A stretch of DNA of 55,130 nucleotides, taken from Comamonadaceae bacterium (GTDB taxonomy: Bacteria; Pseudomonadota; Gammaproteobacteria; Burkholderiales; Burkholderiaceae_C). The translations under genes were made by a program, and so were the position numbers. Within the stretch, counting starts at the first letter, position 1. Each line of letters starts with the position of its first letter. The stretch lies in assembly GCA_947447975.1 (NCBI GenBank), contig CANFLU010000013.1, forward strand, positions 1 through 55,130. Direction: 5' to 3'. Below the pieces are notes generated by a model that worked only from the letters and a program-made list of their open reading frames with translations, was not told where the DNA came from and made no database searches. This document shows, piece after piece, positions 17,437 to 27,958 of the stretch.

Positions 17437-19704
17437 ATGAATCACAAGCAAGCGCCCGGCCCCTTGGGCGCAGCGGATATTCCCCCCATCTGGCGCGATG
17501 CGCTCGCGGCGCAACTCACTAACTCTGAAAACGTTTGTGCGCTGCTGGAGGTTGACTTGGACGCCCACATGCGCTTTGAGCCCAGTGTGCTGGTGGCCAC
17601 GGATAAGCGTTTGCTAAGTCTAGCAAGCGCTGGCGCGCAAAGCTGGGAGTACCAGGCCGGCCTGCGCCTGGAGCACCACGACCATGCCGGTGTGGGCCAT
17701 TTGCAATTGCAAGACCCACACGGACAATTGGCGCATTGGCGCTTCACTTTGGGCCACAACCTGAACGCTTTGCGCCTGGTCGATCAGTTCAACGCCCACC
17801 ATAACAGCGCCCTGAGTGGCGTGCCCGTGCCGGTGCCGGCACTTGCCCTGTGCCCTAGCTGCAAAGCGCCGCTAGACCCCGAAGCCGAGGAATGCCCGGT
17901 GTGTACCAAGGTGGTGCATACCCCGCCTTCCACCTGGACGCTGCTGCGCCTGTGGCGTTTTGCCCGGCCCTACCGTGGTCAATTGCTATGGGGCTTTGTC
18001 CTGATGCTGCTGGGCACCGCCGCCAGCCAGGTGCCGCCTTATTTGACCATTCCGCTGGTCGACGAGGTCCTCATTCCGCTGCAAAACGGGCAGCACATCG
18101 AGCGCTCCCAAATTGCCTGGTATTTGGGCGGCCTGCTGGCATCTGGGCTGCTGGCCTGGGTACTGAGTTGGGCCAAGACCTATATCCTGGCGCTGGCCTC
18201 CGAACGTATCGCAGCGGACTTGCGCACCACGACTTACGACCACTTGCTGCAACTATCGCTGGAATATTTCGGCGGCAAGCGCACCGGCGATTTGCTCTCG
18301 CGCGTGGGCACCGAGAGTGACCGGATTGCGGTGTATTTATCGCTGCACCTCACCGACTTTGCCAGCGACGTGGTGATGATCACGATGACGGCGGTGATCC
18401 TTTTTTCTATGAACCCTTGGCTGGCCCTCATTACCTTGGTGCCGCTGCCCTTTATCGGCTGGATGATTCACTATGTGCGCTACCGGCTGCGCACTGGCTT
18501 TGAAAAAATTGACCGCGTCTGGGGCGAGGTCACCAATATTCTGGCTGACACCATTCCGGGCATCCGCGTAGTCAAGGCCTTTGCGCAAGAACAGCGCGAG
18601 GCGGCCCGTTTTCGGGATGCCAACCGCTACAACCTGGTGGTCAATGACCGCATCAACAAAATCTGGTCCTTGTTTTCGCCCTCGGTATCTTTGCTGACCG
18701 AGCTGGGCTTGCTGGTGGTTTGGGGTTTTGGCATTTACCAGGTGGCGCACGGGCAAATCACGGTGGGTATGTTGCTGGCCGCCATTGCCTACATCGGGCG
18801 TTTTTACGGGCGTCTGGACTCAATGAGCCGCATTGTGTCAGTGACCCAAAAATCGGCCTCGGCGGCCAAGCGTATTTTTGATATTTTGGACCATGTATCT
18901 AGCGTGCCCGAGTCGCAAAAACCGGTGCGGGTGGGCCGGGTACAGGGGCGCATAGAGCTGCGCCAGGTGGGATTTCGCTACGGCAACCGCGCGGTCAACC
19001 GTGGTATCAACCTGTCCATTGCGCCCGGCGAGATGATTGGCCTGGTGGGGCACAGCGGTTCGGGCAAAAGCACATTGGCGAATTTGATTTGCCGTTTTTA
19101 CGATGTGTCCGAAGGCGCGATTTTGGTCGATGGTGTGGACATACGCTCCTATGCCATCAGCGATTTTCGCCGCAATATCGGTCTGGTATTGCAAGAGCCA
19201 TTTTTGTTCTTTGGCACGATTGCCGACAACATTGCCTATGGCAAACCCGAGGCCAGCCGCGCCGACATCATGGCCGCGGCGCGCGCTGCGCATGCGCATG
19301 AATTTATCTTGCGCCTGCCCCATGGCTACGACTCCATGGTCGGCGAGCGCGGCCAAGGCCTCTCCGGCGGAGAGCGCCAGCGTATCTCGATCGCGCGTGC
19401 CCTGCTGATTGACCCCCGCATTTTGATACTCGATGAGGCCACGTCCTCGGTCGATTCAGAAACTGAAAAAGAAATTCAAAAAGCACTCGAAAATTTAGTG
19501 CAAGGCCGCACCACGATTGCTATTGCGCATCGCCTGTCCACGCTGCACCGGGCCGACCGCCTGGTGGTCTTGGATCGGGGTCAGGTGGTGGAAGAGGGCA
19601 CGCATGATGCGCTGATGCAGCAAGAGGGTGCGTATTTCAATTTATACCAGGCCCAGGCGCGCAACGCGGATGCGCAATCGGTCTTAAGCGGGGCTGCTGT
19701 ATGA
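17437..19704 (+). CDS. ABC transporter (fused TMD-NBD) with N-terminal zinc ribbon, cyanophycin-locus type
   Basis: A 755-aa exporter-type half-transporter. Residues 1-135 form an unusual soluble region; a four-cysteine zinc-ribbon-like motif follows (CPSC at 139-142, CPVC at 153-156). The type I exporter membrane domain (~180-470) precedes the ATPase domain with Walker A GHSGSGKST (538-546), the LSGGERQRISIARAL signature and the ILDEATSSVD Walker B. Start is ATG at 17437; the longer frame upstream is implausible. It overlaps the DUF1854 gene by ATGA and is divergent from cphA'. From memory, NCBI names for such proteins link them to cyanophycin metabolism; the substrate is unknown. Confidence 0.88.
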   Translation: MNHKQAPGPLGAADIPPIWRDALAAQLTNSENVCALLEVDLDAHMRFEPSVLVATDKRLLSLASAGAQSWEYQAGLRLEHHDHAGVGHLQLQDPHGQLAHWRFTLGHNLNALRLVDQFNAHHNSALSGVPVPVPALALCPSCKAPLDPEAEECPVCTKVVHTPPSTWTLLRLWRFARPYRGQLLWGFVLMLLGTAASQVPPYLTIPLVDEVLIPLQNGQHIERSQIAWYLGGLLASGLLAWVLSWAKTYILALASERIAADLRTTTYDHLLQLSLEYFGGKRTGDLLSRVGTESDRIAVYLSLHLTDFASDVVMITMTAVILFSMNPWLALITLVPLPFIGWMIHYVRYRLRTGFEKIDRVWGEVTNILADTIPGIRVVKAFAQEQREAARFRDANRYNLVVNDRINKIWSLFSPSVSLLTELGLLVVWGFGIYQVAHGQITVGMLLAAIAYIGRFYGRLDSMSRIVSVTQKSASAAKRIFDILDHVSSVPESQKPVRVGRVQGRIELRQVGFRYGNRAVNRGINLSIAPGEMIGLVGHSGSGKSTLANLICRFYDVSEGAILVDGVDIRSYAISDFRRNIGLVLQEPFLFFGTIADNIAYGKPEASRADIMAAARAAHAHEFILRLPHGYDSMVGERGQGLSGGERQRISIARALLIDPRILILDEATSSVDSETEKEIQKALENLVQGRTTIAIAHRLSTLHRADRLVVLDRGQVVEEGTHDALMQQEGAYFNLYQAQARNADAQSVLSGAAV

Positions 19705-20186
19705 GCCAAGCACCACCAAAAACTGCATTTGTGCTGGAGCGCACCCGCTTTGGCAAATTGATTCTGACCAATGCGCAGGGTGAGCGATTTGCCGGCGTAT
19801 TGCCGGTGCGCGCTTTTCCCATACGGGCGCCAGACGAGGGCATTTTTTTGCTTAGTACCGAGGGCCACGAAGTGGCCTGGGTGGACCGCCTGAGCGATTT
19901 GCCCGCCGCCTACCAAGTGCTGATAGAAGAAGAGTTGGCGCACCGCGAATTCATGCCAGTGCTGGCTCGCATTGTGGAGGTCAGCAGTTTTTCCACGCCC
20001 TGCACCTGGACAGTGCAAACCGATCGCGGTCCTACCGCGTTTGTGCTGCGCGGCGACGAGGATATACGCCGTATCGGCACGGGCCGCAGCCTTTTGGTAG
20101 CCGACGCACACGGCATCCATTACCTGGTGCCCGACCACAAGGCGCTCGATGCACAGAGCAAGCGCATATTGGATCGTTTTTTGTAA
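19701..20186 (+). CDS. DUF1854 family protein, cyanophycin-locus associated
   Basis: A 161-aa protein of the DUF1854 family, start codon overlapping the preceding ABC gene by ATGA, so almost certainly translated in coupling. Recognisable features are FAGVLPVRAFPIRAPDEGI, the acidic LIEEELAHREFMP segment, and the C-terminal HYLVPDHKALD. No signal peptide or membrane helix is seen. The family occurs next to cyanophycin synthetases and this ABC type. I infer an accessory or regulatory partner of the transporter; its activity is unknown. Confidence 0.85.
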   Translation: MSQAPPKTAFVLERTRFGKLILTNAQGERFAGVLPVRAFPIRAPDEGIFLLSTEGHEVAWVDRLSDLPAAYQVLIEEELAHREFMPVLARIVEVSSFSTPCTWTVQTDRGPTAFVLRGDEDIRRIGTGRSLLVADAHGIHYLVPDHKALDAQSKRILDRFL

Positions 20187-20254
20187 GTCAATGGCAGGGT
20201 GCTGGCGCTTGCGTCATGGAGTGGACAGCCATCACTGATGGGCCATTGAATCAT

Positions 20255-20974
20255 TTAGAGTTTGCGCGCCAAGGCCTTAAAAAACAGCTCCGCCTGCAAT
20301 TGCTCGCCCCGGGTTTGTGCGGCCACGTTGGCGGCCAGGGCTTCGTCCACCGGCATGACGGACAGGCCGCTTTGGCGCGCCAGCACCTCGACCATGCAAG
20401 CGCGTTCTAGGTAGTACAGATCGTCGTAGGCGTAGTCCATACGTTCGGCGCAGACCACCACCCCGTGGTTACCTAAGAACACAATGTCCGCGCCCTGCAT
20501 GGCCTGGGCAATACGCTCGCCTTCGCGTATGTCCAACGCTAAACCGTTGTAATGGGCGTCGACGGCCACGCGGCCATGAAAGCGCATGGCGTTTTGCGAC
20601 AGGCGCGTGTCCAGCGCCCGGGCGCTGGTCAGGCTAAGCGCGGTGGCATAGGGCATATGGGTGTGCAGCACGCAGGCTTTACCGGCGATACGGTGAATCG
20701 CCGCATGAATAAACATCGCCGTCGGCTCCACGCCATGCCGTCCGGCTAGCACCTGGCCGTGGACATCAATCATCACAATGTCCTCGGCCTGCACCTCGCT
20801 CCACATCAGGCCGCGCGGATTGAGCAAAAAGCGGCCACTGCCATCGGGTAGCTCGATGCTGAAATGGTTGCACACACCCTCGGCCAGGCCGTGGTGGGCA
20901 GCGGCCCGCAGCGCCAGCGCCAAGTCGGCGCGCAGGGTGGCCACGGCCGGTGAAGCAAACTCCTGGGCATGCAT
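20255..20974 (-). CDS. Class II aldolase/adducin family protein
   Basis: A 239-aa protein of the zinc-dependent class II aldolase family (fuculose-phosphate aldolase, ribulose-phosphate epimerase and related decarboxylases). The metal-binding histidines are seen in VLHTHMP (~residue 104) and in FLGNHGVV near 170; the family GLAEGVCNHFS start is near residue 30. The substrate cannot be assigned. It is divergent from an aldehyde dehydrogenase over 121 nt, hinting at a shared catabolic role (inference). Confidence 0.87.
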   Translation of the reverse strand: MHAQEFASPAVATLRADLALALRAAAHHGLAEGVCNHFSIELPDGSGRFLLNPRGLMWSEVQAEDIVMIDVHGQVLAGRHGVEPTAMFIHAAIHRIAGKACVLHTHMPYATALSLTSARALDTRLSQNAMRFHGRVAVDAHYNGLALDIREGERIAQAMQGADIVFLGNHGVVVCAERMDYAYDDLYYLERACMVEVLARQSGLSVMPVDEALAANVAAQTRGEQLQAELFFKALARKL

Positions 20975-21095
20975 GCGGCGTCTCTCCTATCGGGTTAGAG
21001 TCTGCATCCTAGCGCCTGCGCTTGCCAATCTCTGCTAACCTTCTCTTCTCGTCCAACCCACTCACCCGATAGCGCGTTTTGCGCGCCAGCACACC

Positions 21096-22523
21096 ATGTC
21101 TCACCACCAACAGTTTTATATCAACGGCGCCTGGGTCAACCCGACCATCGCCCGCAGTCTGGACGTTATTAACCCTGCTACCGAGCAGGCCTATACCCGC
21201 ATCTCCATGGGCAGTGCGGCCGATGTAGACAAAGCGGTCGCCGCCGCCCGTGCCGCCTTCCCCGCCTTCACGCAGACCGACAAGGCCACACGCGTAGCGC
21301 TGCTGCGCCGCATATTGGCCTTGTACAACGAACGCGCCGAGGAAATTGCCCAGGCCGTGTCCGACGAAATGGGCGCGCCGCTGGCCTGGGCGCGTGACGC
21401 GCAGACCTGGGCCGGACGCGTGCATTTGGAGGCGACCATAGCCTCTTTGGAAAGCTATGATTTTGAACACCAGCGTGGCGCCACCCGCATCATGAAAGAG
21501 GGCATTGGCGTGGTCGCGCTGATCACGCCTTGGAACTGGCCGCTGAATCAAATAGTTTGCAAAGTGGCGCCAGCCTTGGCAGCAGGTTGCACCATGGTGC
21601 TCAAGCCCAGCGAAATCGCGCCCATCAGCGGCATTGTGTTTTCCGAAATCATGCACGATGCTGGTGTCCCCGCTGGTGTGTACAACATGGTCAATGGCGA
21701 TGGCCCCTCGGTCGGGCAGGTCATGGCGGCGCATAAAGACGTGGACATGGTCTCCTTTACCGGCTCCACCCGTGCCGGCGTGATGGTGGCCAAAACCGCA
21801 GCCGATACCGTCAAACGCGTGGCCCAAGAGTTGGGTGGCAAGTCACCCAATATTGTTTTGGACGACGCCAATCTGGAAACAGCAGTGCGCAAAGGGGTCG
21901 AAAGTTGTATGAGCAATACCGGCCAGTCCTGCGATGCGCCCACGCGCATGCTGGTACCGCGCGCATTGCACGCCAAGGCGCTGGAGATTGCGGCTGCCGT
22001 CGCCGCCGAACAAGTGGTGGGCGACCCGCGCGCCGAAGGTACAACCATGGGCCCCTTGGTGAGCGAAATGCAATACACCAAAGTGCAGCGCCTGATCGAG
22101 ATTGGCATCGCCGAAGGCGCGACGCTGGTGGCCGGGGGGGCTGGCAAGCCCGCAGGTCTTACGCACGGCTATTACGCGCGGCCCACCGTGTTCGGCAACG
22201 TCAATCGCCAAATGACGATTGCCCGCGAAGAAATCTTCGGGCCCGTCCTGGCCATCATGCCTTACGACAGCGAAACTGAGGCGATAGAGATTGCTAACGA
22301 CAGCGAGTTTGGGCTGGCCGCTTTTGTGCAATCAGAAAACCTGGAACACGCGCGCCGGGTGGCGCGTCAGCTACGCGCTGGCCAGGTCAATATTAACTAC
22401 CCGGACTGGGATATTTACGCGCCTTTCGGGGGCTACAAACAGTCGGGCAATGGTCGCGAATACGCCGACTGGGGCATACACGACTTCCTGGAAGTCAAGG
22501 CGATGATCGGCTACGGCAGCTAG
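21096..22523 (+). CDS. NAD(P)-dependent aldehyde dehydrogenase
   Basis: A 475-aa soluble aldehyde dehydrogenase. The cofactor and catalytic motifs are in order: TPWNWPLNQ (~144), FTGSTRAG (~221), the general base in ELGGKSPN (Glu245), and the catalytic Cys279 in NTGQSCDAP. Length is typical. The substrate is not predictable. It lies divergently from the class II aldolase and convergent with panC (21 nt between stops). Confidence 0.93.
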   Translation: MSHHQQFYINGAWVNPTIARSLDVINPATEQAYTRISMGSAADVDKAVAAARAAFPAFTQTDKATRVALLRRILALYNERAEEIAQAVSDEMGAPLAWARDAQTWAGRVHLEATIASLESYDFEHQRGATRIMKEGIGVVALITPWNWPLNQIVCKVAPALAAGCTMVLKPSEIAPISGIVFSEIMHDAGVPAGVYNMVNGDGPSVGQVMAAHKDVDMVSFTGSTRAGVMVAKTAADTVKRVAQELGGKSPNIVLDDANLETAVRKGVESCMSNTGQSCDAPTRMLVPRALHAKALEIAAAVAAEQVVGDPRAEGTTMGPLVSEMQYTKVQRLIEIGIAEGATLVAGGAGKPAGLTHGYYARPTVFGNVNRQMTIAREEIFGPVLAIMPYDSETEAIEIANDSEFGLAAFVQSENLEHARRVARQLRAGQVNINYPDWDIYAPFGGYKQSGNGREYADWGIHDFLEVKAMIGYGS

Positions 22524-22544
22524 CCAAGCGCCGACCCCGCCCGC

Positions 22545-23369
22545 CTACATCTCCAGGTTGTCTATGAGCCGGGTGCGCCCCAGGCGGGCCGCCGCAAGCA
22601 CCACCAGCGCCTGTCCGGCTTGGGGCGGGCCCAGGTCGGCCTGGCGCCGCAGCGCTACATAGTCGGCCTGCCAGCCTTGTGCGGCCAGCGTACTCAGGGC
22701 TTGTAATTGCAATGCCTCAAAGTCTGTGCCGCCCGCACGCACAGCTTGCGCCACTTGTTGCAGGGCCGCGTGCAGTTGGGGTGCTTGCGACCGTTCCGTC
22801 TCGCTCAGGTAGCCATTGCGCGAGGACATGGCCAGACCGTCCGAAGCCCGGCGGGTGTCCACACCCACAATGTCCATCGGCAGGTTGAACTGGCGCACCA
22901 TATGGCGTATCACCATCAGCTGCTGATAATCTTTTTTACCGAATACCGCAGTACGCGCCTGGGTACAGGCCAATAGTTTGAGCACCACGGTGCAGACCCC
23001 TGCAAAAAAACCGGGGCGAAACTGGCCTTCGAGTACGTCGGCCAATTCGGCAGGTGGCGTCACCTTAAAGCCTTGGGGCTCGGGGTAGAGGGTGGCCTCG
23101 GTGGGCGCGAATAAGAGGTCGCAACCCGCAGCTTCCAATTGCGCGCAATCGGCCTCAAAAGTGCGCGGGTAGGAGTCGAAATCTTCGTTCGGTCCGAACT
23201 GCAGCCGGTTGACAAAAATGGTAGTCAGTTGCACATCGCCCAAAGGCTTGGCTTTGCGTACCAAATCCAAATGCCCTTCGTGCAAATTACCCATGGTGGG
23301 CACCACCGAGGGGTGCCGGTAGGCCTGCAAGGCTTCTGCCAGCGCGCTCAGGCTGTTGACGATGCGCAT
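22545..23369 (-). CDS. panC: Pantothenate synthetase
   Basis: A 274-aa enzyme joining pantoate and beta-alanine with ATP. The HIGH-like motif is [10 protein letters not shown] (His30, His33), and the KMSKS-like loop is in [13 protein letters not shown] at 23369 gives the standard MRIV start; the open frame reaches 23519 but overlaps panB in another frame. panB lies immediately upstream (13 nt between stop and start), forming a panBC operon. Confidence 0.96.
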   Translation of the reverse strand: MRIVNSLSALAEALQAYRHPSVVPTMGNLHEGHLDLVRKAKPLGDVQLTTIFVNRLQFGPNEDFDSYPRTFEADCAQLEAAGCDLLFAPTEATLYPEPQGFKVTPPAELADVLEGQFRPGFFAGVCTVVLKLLACTQARTAVFGKKDYQQLMVIRHMVRQFNLPMDIVGVDTRRASDGLAMSSRNGYLSETERSQAPQLHAALQQVAQAVRAGGTDFEALQLQALSTLAAQGWQADYVALRRQADLGPPQAGQALVVLAAARLGRTRLIDNLEM

Positions 23370-23382
23370 CAATTCCCTTGTC

Positions 23383-24285
23383 TTACCAGGCGTGCAGCGC
23401 GTTGACCGGAAAGCTGCCGTCTTTGACCGCCGCCACATAGGCCTCCATCGCGCCGCGGATGGAGCTGGCCTCAAGCATAAAGTTGCGCACAAACTTGGGC
23501 ATCTTGCCCAGGTTGACACCCAGCATATCGTGCAGTACCAGTACCTGGCCGGCCGTGTCTTTGCCTGCGCCTATGCCTATGGTGGCGCAATGCTGCAAGG
23601 TTTGGGTTAGTTCGGCGGACACATCGGCTGGCACCATCTCCAGCACCAGCATGGACGCGCCGGCGTCTTCCAGCGCATGGGCTTGTTGTTTGAGTAAGTC
23701 AGCAGCGGCGTCAGTGCGCCCCTGTACCCGGTAACCGCCCAGGGCATGCACAGTTTGCGGCGTCAAGCCCAGGTGCGCGCAGACTGGGATGCCACGCTCC
23801 ACCAAAAAGTGCACTACTTCGGTAGTCCAGCCGCCGCCTTCAAGCTTAATCATGTGGGCGCCGGCCTGCATCAGTACCGAGGCGCTGCGAAAAGCCTGTG
23901 CTTTGGACTCTTGGTACGACCCAAAAGGCAAATCGGCAATCAGCCAAGCCGTGCCCTGCGCGCGACGCAGGCCGCGCGACACGCTGGCCGTGTGGTAGCG
24001 CATGTCTTCCAGGCTCACGCCCACCGTGCTGTGCAGCCCCTGGCAAACCATGCCCAGCGAGTCGCCGATCAAAATGCATTCCACCCCAGCGGCATCGGCC
24101 ACGGCGGCGAAGGTGGCGTCGTAGGCCGTGAGCATGGTGATTTTTTCGCCCCGGTTGCGCATTTCCAGAATGCGCGGCAGGCTGATCGGCTTGCGGCTGG
24201 CCATCGGTGAGGCCGGTGGCAGGGTGCCATAGGGTGTGCCACCGAGCTGGTTGGCTGCGGTGTCAGCAGGACTGGTAGTGACCAT
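23383..24285 (-). CDS. panB: 3-methyl-2-oxobutanoate hydroxymethyltransferase
   Basis: A 300-aa enzyme making ketopantoate from ketoisovalerate and methylene-tetrahydrofolate, the first committed step of pantothenate synthesis. The motifs [19 protein letters not shown] (metal-binding Asp), KLEGG and AHLGLTPQ are present. The first ~30 residues are a variable extension; a later start at Met28 is possible, but GGAG lies 8 nt before the ATG at 24285. First gene of a panB-panC pair. Confidence 0.96.
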   Translation of the reverse strand: MVTTSPADTAANQLGGTPYGTLPPASPMASRKPISLPRILEMRNRGEKITMLTAYDATFAAVADAAGVECILIGDSLGMVCQGLHSTVGVSLEDMRYHTASVSRGLRRAQGTAWLIADLPFGSYQESKAQAFRSASVLMQAGAHMIKLEGGGWTTEVVHFLVERGIPVCAHLGLTPQTVHALGGYRVQGRTDAAADLLKQQAHALEDAGASMLVLEMVPADVSAELTQTLQHCATIGIGAGKDTAGQVLVLHDMLGVNLGKMPKFVRNFMLEASSIRGAMEAYVAAVKDGSFPVNALHAW

Positions 24286-24323
24286 ACGGTATCTCCGAGG
24301 AGGCGGGTGCGGACGGGGGAGGT

Positions 24324-25175
24324 TCAGTTCTGAGAATAAGCCAGACGCACGTAAATCGGTGCGTAGGCCTCCGCCTGGGTGATTTCAATCAGCGTTTCTT
24401 TTGCTAGCTCTAGCATGGCGATAAAAGTTACCACCAGCACGGGTAGGCCCAATTGAACGTCAAACAAATCTTCAAAGCCGACAAAGCGCTTGCCTTGCAG
24501 CTTTTTCAACACCATGCTCATGTGCTCTCGCACCGACAGCTCGGCGCGGCTGATTTTGTGGTGCTGCACCAGCTTGGCCCGCTGCACCATGGAGCGCCAG
24601 GCTTCCTGCAAATCGACCACCTCCACATCGGGAAATCGCACCGCAATGCTTTGGTCCACATAGACCGCCGCTTTCAGGAAATCACGCCCGAACTGGGGCA
24701 CGGTATTGAGATTGGCAGCCGCGCGTTTGATCTGCTCGTATTCCAGCAGGCGGCGCACCAGCTCGGCGCGCGGGTCCTCGGGCTCTTGCCCTTCGGCGCT
24801 TTTCTTGGGCGGCAAGAGCATGCGCGACTTAATTTCGATCAGCATGGCCGCCATCAGCAGGTATTCGGCGGCCAGCTCCAGGTTGCGTTTGCGAATCTGG
24901 TCCACATACACCAGGTATTGCCGCGTCACGCTGAGCATGGGAATGTCCAGAATATTGAAATTCTGTTTGCGTATCAGGTAGAGCAAAAAGTCCAAGGGGC
25001 CTTCAAAGGCTTCCAAAAATACTTCCAGTGCGTCCGGTGGAATGTACAAGTCCAGCGGCATAGCGAACAGGGGTTCGCCGTACAGGCGGGCCACGGCCAC
25101 ATGGTCCACGACCTCGGGCGATCCGTCCACCAATACGGCGGCTTCCATGGGCAGGGAATTAGCGCTGCTGTTCAT
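24324..25175 (-). CDS. scpA: Segregation and condensation protein A
   Basis: A 283-aa kleisin-type protein that links the SMC heads in chromosome condensation. The conserved N-terminal kleisin signature [15 protein letters not shown] lies after a ~50-residue family-variable leader, and ISVTRQYL-like and [12 protein letters not shown] helices follow. The C-terminal winged-helix region ends in ETLIEITQ...APIYVRL. scpB is not in the window, as is common where scpA sits next to panBC in Burkholderiales. Confidence 0.92.
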   Translation of the reverse strand: MNSSANSLPMEAAVLVDGSPEVVDHVAVARLYGEPLFAMPLDLYIPPDALEVFLEAFEGPLDFLLYLIRKQNFNILDIPMLSVTRQYLVYVDQIRKRNLELAAEYLLMAAMLIEIKSRMLLPPKKSAEGQEPEDPRAELVRRLLEYEQIKRAAANLNTVPQFGRDFLKAAVYVDQSIAVRFPDVEVVDLQEAWRSMVQRAKLVQHHKISRAELSVREHMSMVLKKLQGKRFVGFEDLFDVQLGLPVLVVTFIAMLELAKETLIEITQAEAYAPIYVRLAYSQN

Positions 25176-25230
25176 CGCGGGGTGAGCACCCGTTGTGGTG
25201 TTGGCTGGGTCTAACTAGGTAAAGACGGGC

Positions 25231-25440
25231 TTACTGGTCCGACTTGGTCTGGTAGACGTAAGGCTTTTGTGCCACTTTGGCATCGCGGTAGCCCGCTTGC
25301 GCGCTGCGGTCCAGGCTCAGATCCCACAACAGGGCGCGACCGGCTCGTTGCTGCGCCTCTAGGGCGGGGCGGGAGGCTTTGAGCTGGTCAATAAACAAGC
25401 TGGCTTCGGAGTGGTAATCGGGGCGGCGAAATAGAGACAT
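25231..25440 (-). CDS. DUF3460 family small protein
   Basis: A 69-aa protein of the DUF3460 family found in Burkholderiales. Features are the start MSLFRRPDYHSEASLFIDQLK, a central RALLWDL segment and the C-terminal QKPYVYQTK. It has no membrane helix or known motif, and the function is unknown. It lies divergent from nadC and 55 nt upstream of scpA on the same strand. Confidence 0.85.
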   Translation of the reverse strand: MSLFRRPDYHSEASLFIDQLKASRPALEAQQRAGRALLWDLSLDRSAQAGYRDAKVAQKPYVYQTKSDQ

Positions 25441-25551
25441 GGCAAATCCTTGGGGCGACCAATTTTAGGGCCAGCGCGCAGTGTAGGCCCAAAGCCCCCT
25501 GCCCATTGCGGTATTGCCGCTATGCTACGCGCCCTATTACGCAGTTTGCCT

Positions 25552-26421
25552 ATGACGCAGTTTGACTTCTCTATAGATGCCATTGCCCGCCTGGCGCAGC
25601 TAGACGCCGCCCGCGCCCTGGCCGAAGACGTAGGCAGCGGCGATTTGACCGCTGCATTGGTCGATCCGCAGCGCCGCGTTCGCGCCCGCGTGCTATTGCG
25701 TGAAAGTGCTGTTCTGTGCGGCCAGCCCTGGGCGCAGGCCGCCCTGTATGCCTTGGCACCACAAGCGCAGATGCACTGGCAGGTGGCCGAAGGCGCTAGG
25801 GGCCAGGCCAAGCAAGTGGTGTTGACGGTGGAAGGCCCGGCGCAAGCATTGCTCACGGCCGAGCGCACCATGCTTAATTTCTTGCAATTGCTCAGTGCCG
25901 TGGCCACGCACACCGCGCAGTTTGTGGCCGCCGTAAACGCCGTGCCCGGCAACAGGGCGCAGATTGTGGACACGCGCAAAACCCTGCCCGGCCTGCGTCT
26001 GGCGCAAAAATACGCGGTGCGCTGTGGCGGCGGTACCAACCACCGCATCGGCTTGTACGACGCGGTGCTCATCAAAGAAAACCATATCGCTGCGGCCGGT
26101 GGTGTCAGCGCTGCCTTGGAACGCGCCCACGCTGCTGCGGCGCAGGCCGCATTCATTGAAATCGAGGTGGAGACTTTGCAGCAACTGCACGAAGCCTTGC
26201 AGGCCGGTGCGCGCATGGTGCTGTTGGACAATATGAGCCACGCGCAATTGCGCGAGGCGGTGGAGATCAACGCCGGGCGCGCGATATTGGAAGTATCGGG
26301 CGGCGTGAACATGGAAACGGTGCAAGCCATTGCCGCTACCGGTGTAGACCGCATATCCATAGGTGCCCTGACCAAAGACATACGCGCGGTCGATTTTTCC
26401 ATGCGCATGGAGGATGTGTAA
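25552..26421 (+). CDS. nadC: Nicotinate-nucleotide diphosphorylase (carboxylating)
   Basis: A 289-aa quinolinate phosphoribosyltransferase forming nicotinate mononucleotide in de novo NAD synthesis. Motifs: EDVGSGDLT near the start, [30 protein letters not shown] and the phosphate-binding ISIGALT near the C terminus. ATG at 25552 was chosen because it gives the usual start; the upstream frame codes an implausible tail. The stop overlaps the nadA start by one base. Confidence 0.96.
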   Translation: MTQFDFSIDAIARLAQLDAARALAEDVGSGDLTAALVDPQRRVRARVLLRESAVLCGQPWAQAALYALAPQAQMHWQVAEGARGQAKQVVLTVEGPAQALLTAERTMLNFLQLLSAVATHTAQFVAAVNAVPGNRAQIVDTRKTLPGLRLAQKYAVRCGGGTNHRIGLYDAVLIKENHIAAAGGVSAALERAHAAAAQAAFIEIEVETLQQLHEALQAGARMVLLDNMSHAQLREAVEINAGRAILEVSGGVNMETVQAIAATGVDRISIGALTKDIRAVDFSMRMEDV

Positions 26422-27536
26422 TGCAAACCCTTGAATCGCCGCTGCAGCGTATAGACGTCGAGTACGAGCAGCCCGCTTGCAGCACCCGCCACGCCTGGGC
26501 GCGTGTACCGGTGGAGCCTGGCCCCGCCGAGCGCGCCGCTTTGAAAGAAAAAATCGCCCGCTTGCTCAAAGAAAAAAACGCGGTCATGGTGTCGCACTAC
26601 TACGTGCACCCGGACTTGCAAGACCTGGCCGAAGCCACCGGCGGCCTGGTCAGCGACTCGCTGGAAATGGCCCGCTTTGGCCGCGACCACAGCGCCCAAA
26701 CCCTGGTGGTTTCGGGCGTGCGCTTTATGGGCGAGACCTCCAAAATCTTGAGTCCCCACAAGCGCGTGCTCATGCCGGACTTGGATGCGACCTGTTCCTT
26801 AGACCTGGGCTGCCCGATAGAAGATTTTGGCGCGTTTTGCGATGCCCACCCGGACCGCACCGTCGTGGTCTATGCCAATACCAGCGCGGCAGTGAAAGCG
26901 CGGGCTGACTGGGTGGTCACCTCTAGCTGCGCGCTAGACATTGTGCGCGCGCTCAAAGACGCGGGGCAAAAAATACTCTGGGCGCCCGACAAGCATTTAG
27001 GCGGCTACATCCAGCGGGAAACCGGCGCGGATATGGTCTTGTGGCAAGGCTCGTGCATCGTGCATGACGAGTTCAAGGCCTTTGAATTGCAAGCGCTCAT
27101 GGCCGAGCACCCTCAGGCCGGTGTGTTGGTCCACCCCGAGTCCCCCGCGGATGTGGTGGCATTGGCGCACGCGGTGGGCTCCACCTCGGCCATTCTCAAA
27201 GCCGCGCAGACCATGGACACCGACACCTTTATCGTCGCCACCGACAAAGGCATGCTGCACAAGCTGCGCACGCTCAACCCCGGCAAGACTTTTATTGAAG
27301 CGCCCACCGCCGGCAATAGCGCCACGTGCAAAAGCTGCGCCCACTGCCCCTGGATGGCTATGAACGGCCTGGCCGACGTGGCCCGCGTTTTGGAGAGCGG
27401 CGCGGGCGAAGTACATGTAGACGCCGGGCTAGGCCTGCGCGCCCGCTCGCCCATAGACCGCATGCTGGCCTTTACCGCAGCCCTGAAAAACGGCCAGCCT
27501 ACTGCGGGCCTCGTGCCGCACCTGGGGGCGGTTTAA
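26421..27536 (+). CDS. nadA: Quinolinate synthase NadA
   Basis: A 371-aa iron-sulfur enzyme condensing iminoaspartate and dihydroxyacetone phosphate to quinolinate. Cluster cysteines are seen in [15 protein letters not shown] and [30 protein letters not shown] and [10 protein letters not shown] are family signatures. The start overlaps nadC by one base (TAATG), so translation is probably coupled. nadB, the partner for iminoaspartate, is not in the window. Confidence 0.96.
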   Translation: MQTLESPLQRIDVEYEQPACSTRHAWARVPVEPGPAERAALKEKIARLLKEKNAVMVSHYYVHPDLQDLAEATGGLVSDSLEMARFGRDHSAQTLVVSGVRFMGETSKILSPHKRVLMPDLDATCSLDLGCPIEDFGAFCDAHPDRTVVVYANTSAAVKARADWVVTSSCALDIVRALKDAGQKILWAPDKHLGGYIQRETGADMVLWQGSCIVHDEFKAFELQALMAEHPQAGVLVHPESPADVVALAHAVGSTSAILKAAQTMDTDTFIVATDKGMLHKLRTLNPGKTFIEAPTAGNSATCKSCAHCPWMAMNGLADVARVLESGAGEVHVDAGLGLRARSPIDRMLAFTAALKNGQPTAGLVPHLGAV

Positions 27537-27547
27537 AGCGATCTAGA

Positions 27548-27958
27548 TTACTGCGCCGTTTGAACCCAGTTCTCCACTTCCAGCGCAGGCACTCGCGCGA
27601 ACTCCCCCATATTGTTCGTCACCAGCACCAGGCCTTCGCTGCGGGCGTGGGCTGCAATGTGCATGTCGTTCACACCGATAGGCTGGCCGATTTTTTCTAA
27701 GGCAGCGCGAATGGCTCCGTAATGCTGCGCGGCCTTGGGGCCATAGGGCAGAACTTCTAGGCGGCTGCAAAAGTCTTCGATGGCGGTCAGGTTCTCGCTC
27801 ACGCGGCTGCTTTTCTCCGCACCGTGCAAGAGTTCGGCGAGGGTAATGGAGGACATTGCCATGCGGCTGGCGTTGGCGTTGAAGCTGGAAAGCACCTCGA
27901 CGGGTCGACGCTTTAATACGTAGATGACGATGTTGGTGTCCAGCAGGTAACGCAGCAT
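27548..27958 (-). CDS. vapC: PIN-domain toxin VapC
   Basis: A 136-aa PIN-domain ribonuclease, toxin of a type II toxin-antitoxin pair. Acidic active-site residues lie in LLDTNIVIY (Asp7), the central TLAELLHGAEKS (Glu), and GVNDMHIAAHA and LVTNNMGEF near the C terminus. It belongs to the VapC group that normally targets initiator tRNA or rRNA; the target here is unknown. It overlaps the antitoxin by ATGA and lies 11 nt from the nadA stop, convergent. Confidence 0.92.
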   Translation of the reverse strand: MLRYLLDTNIVIYVLKRRPVEVLSSFNANASRMAMSSITLAELLHGAEKSSRVSENLTAIEDFCSRLEVLPYGPKAAQHYGAIRAALEKIGQPIGVNDMHIAAHARSEGLVLVTNNMGEFARVPALEVENWVQTAQ

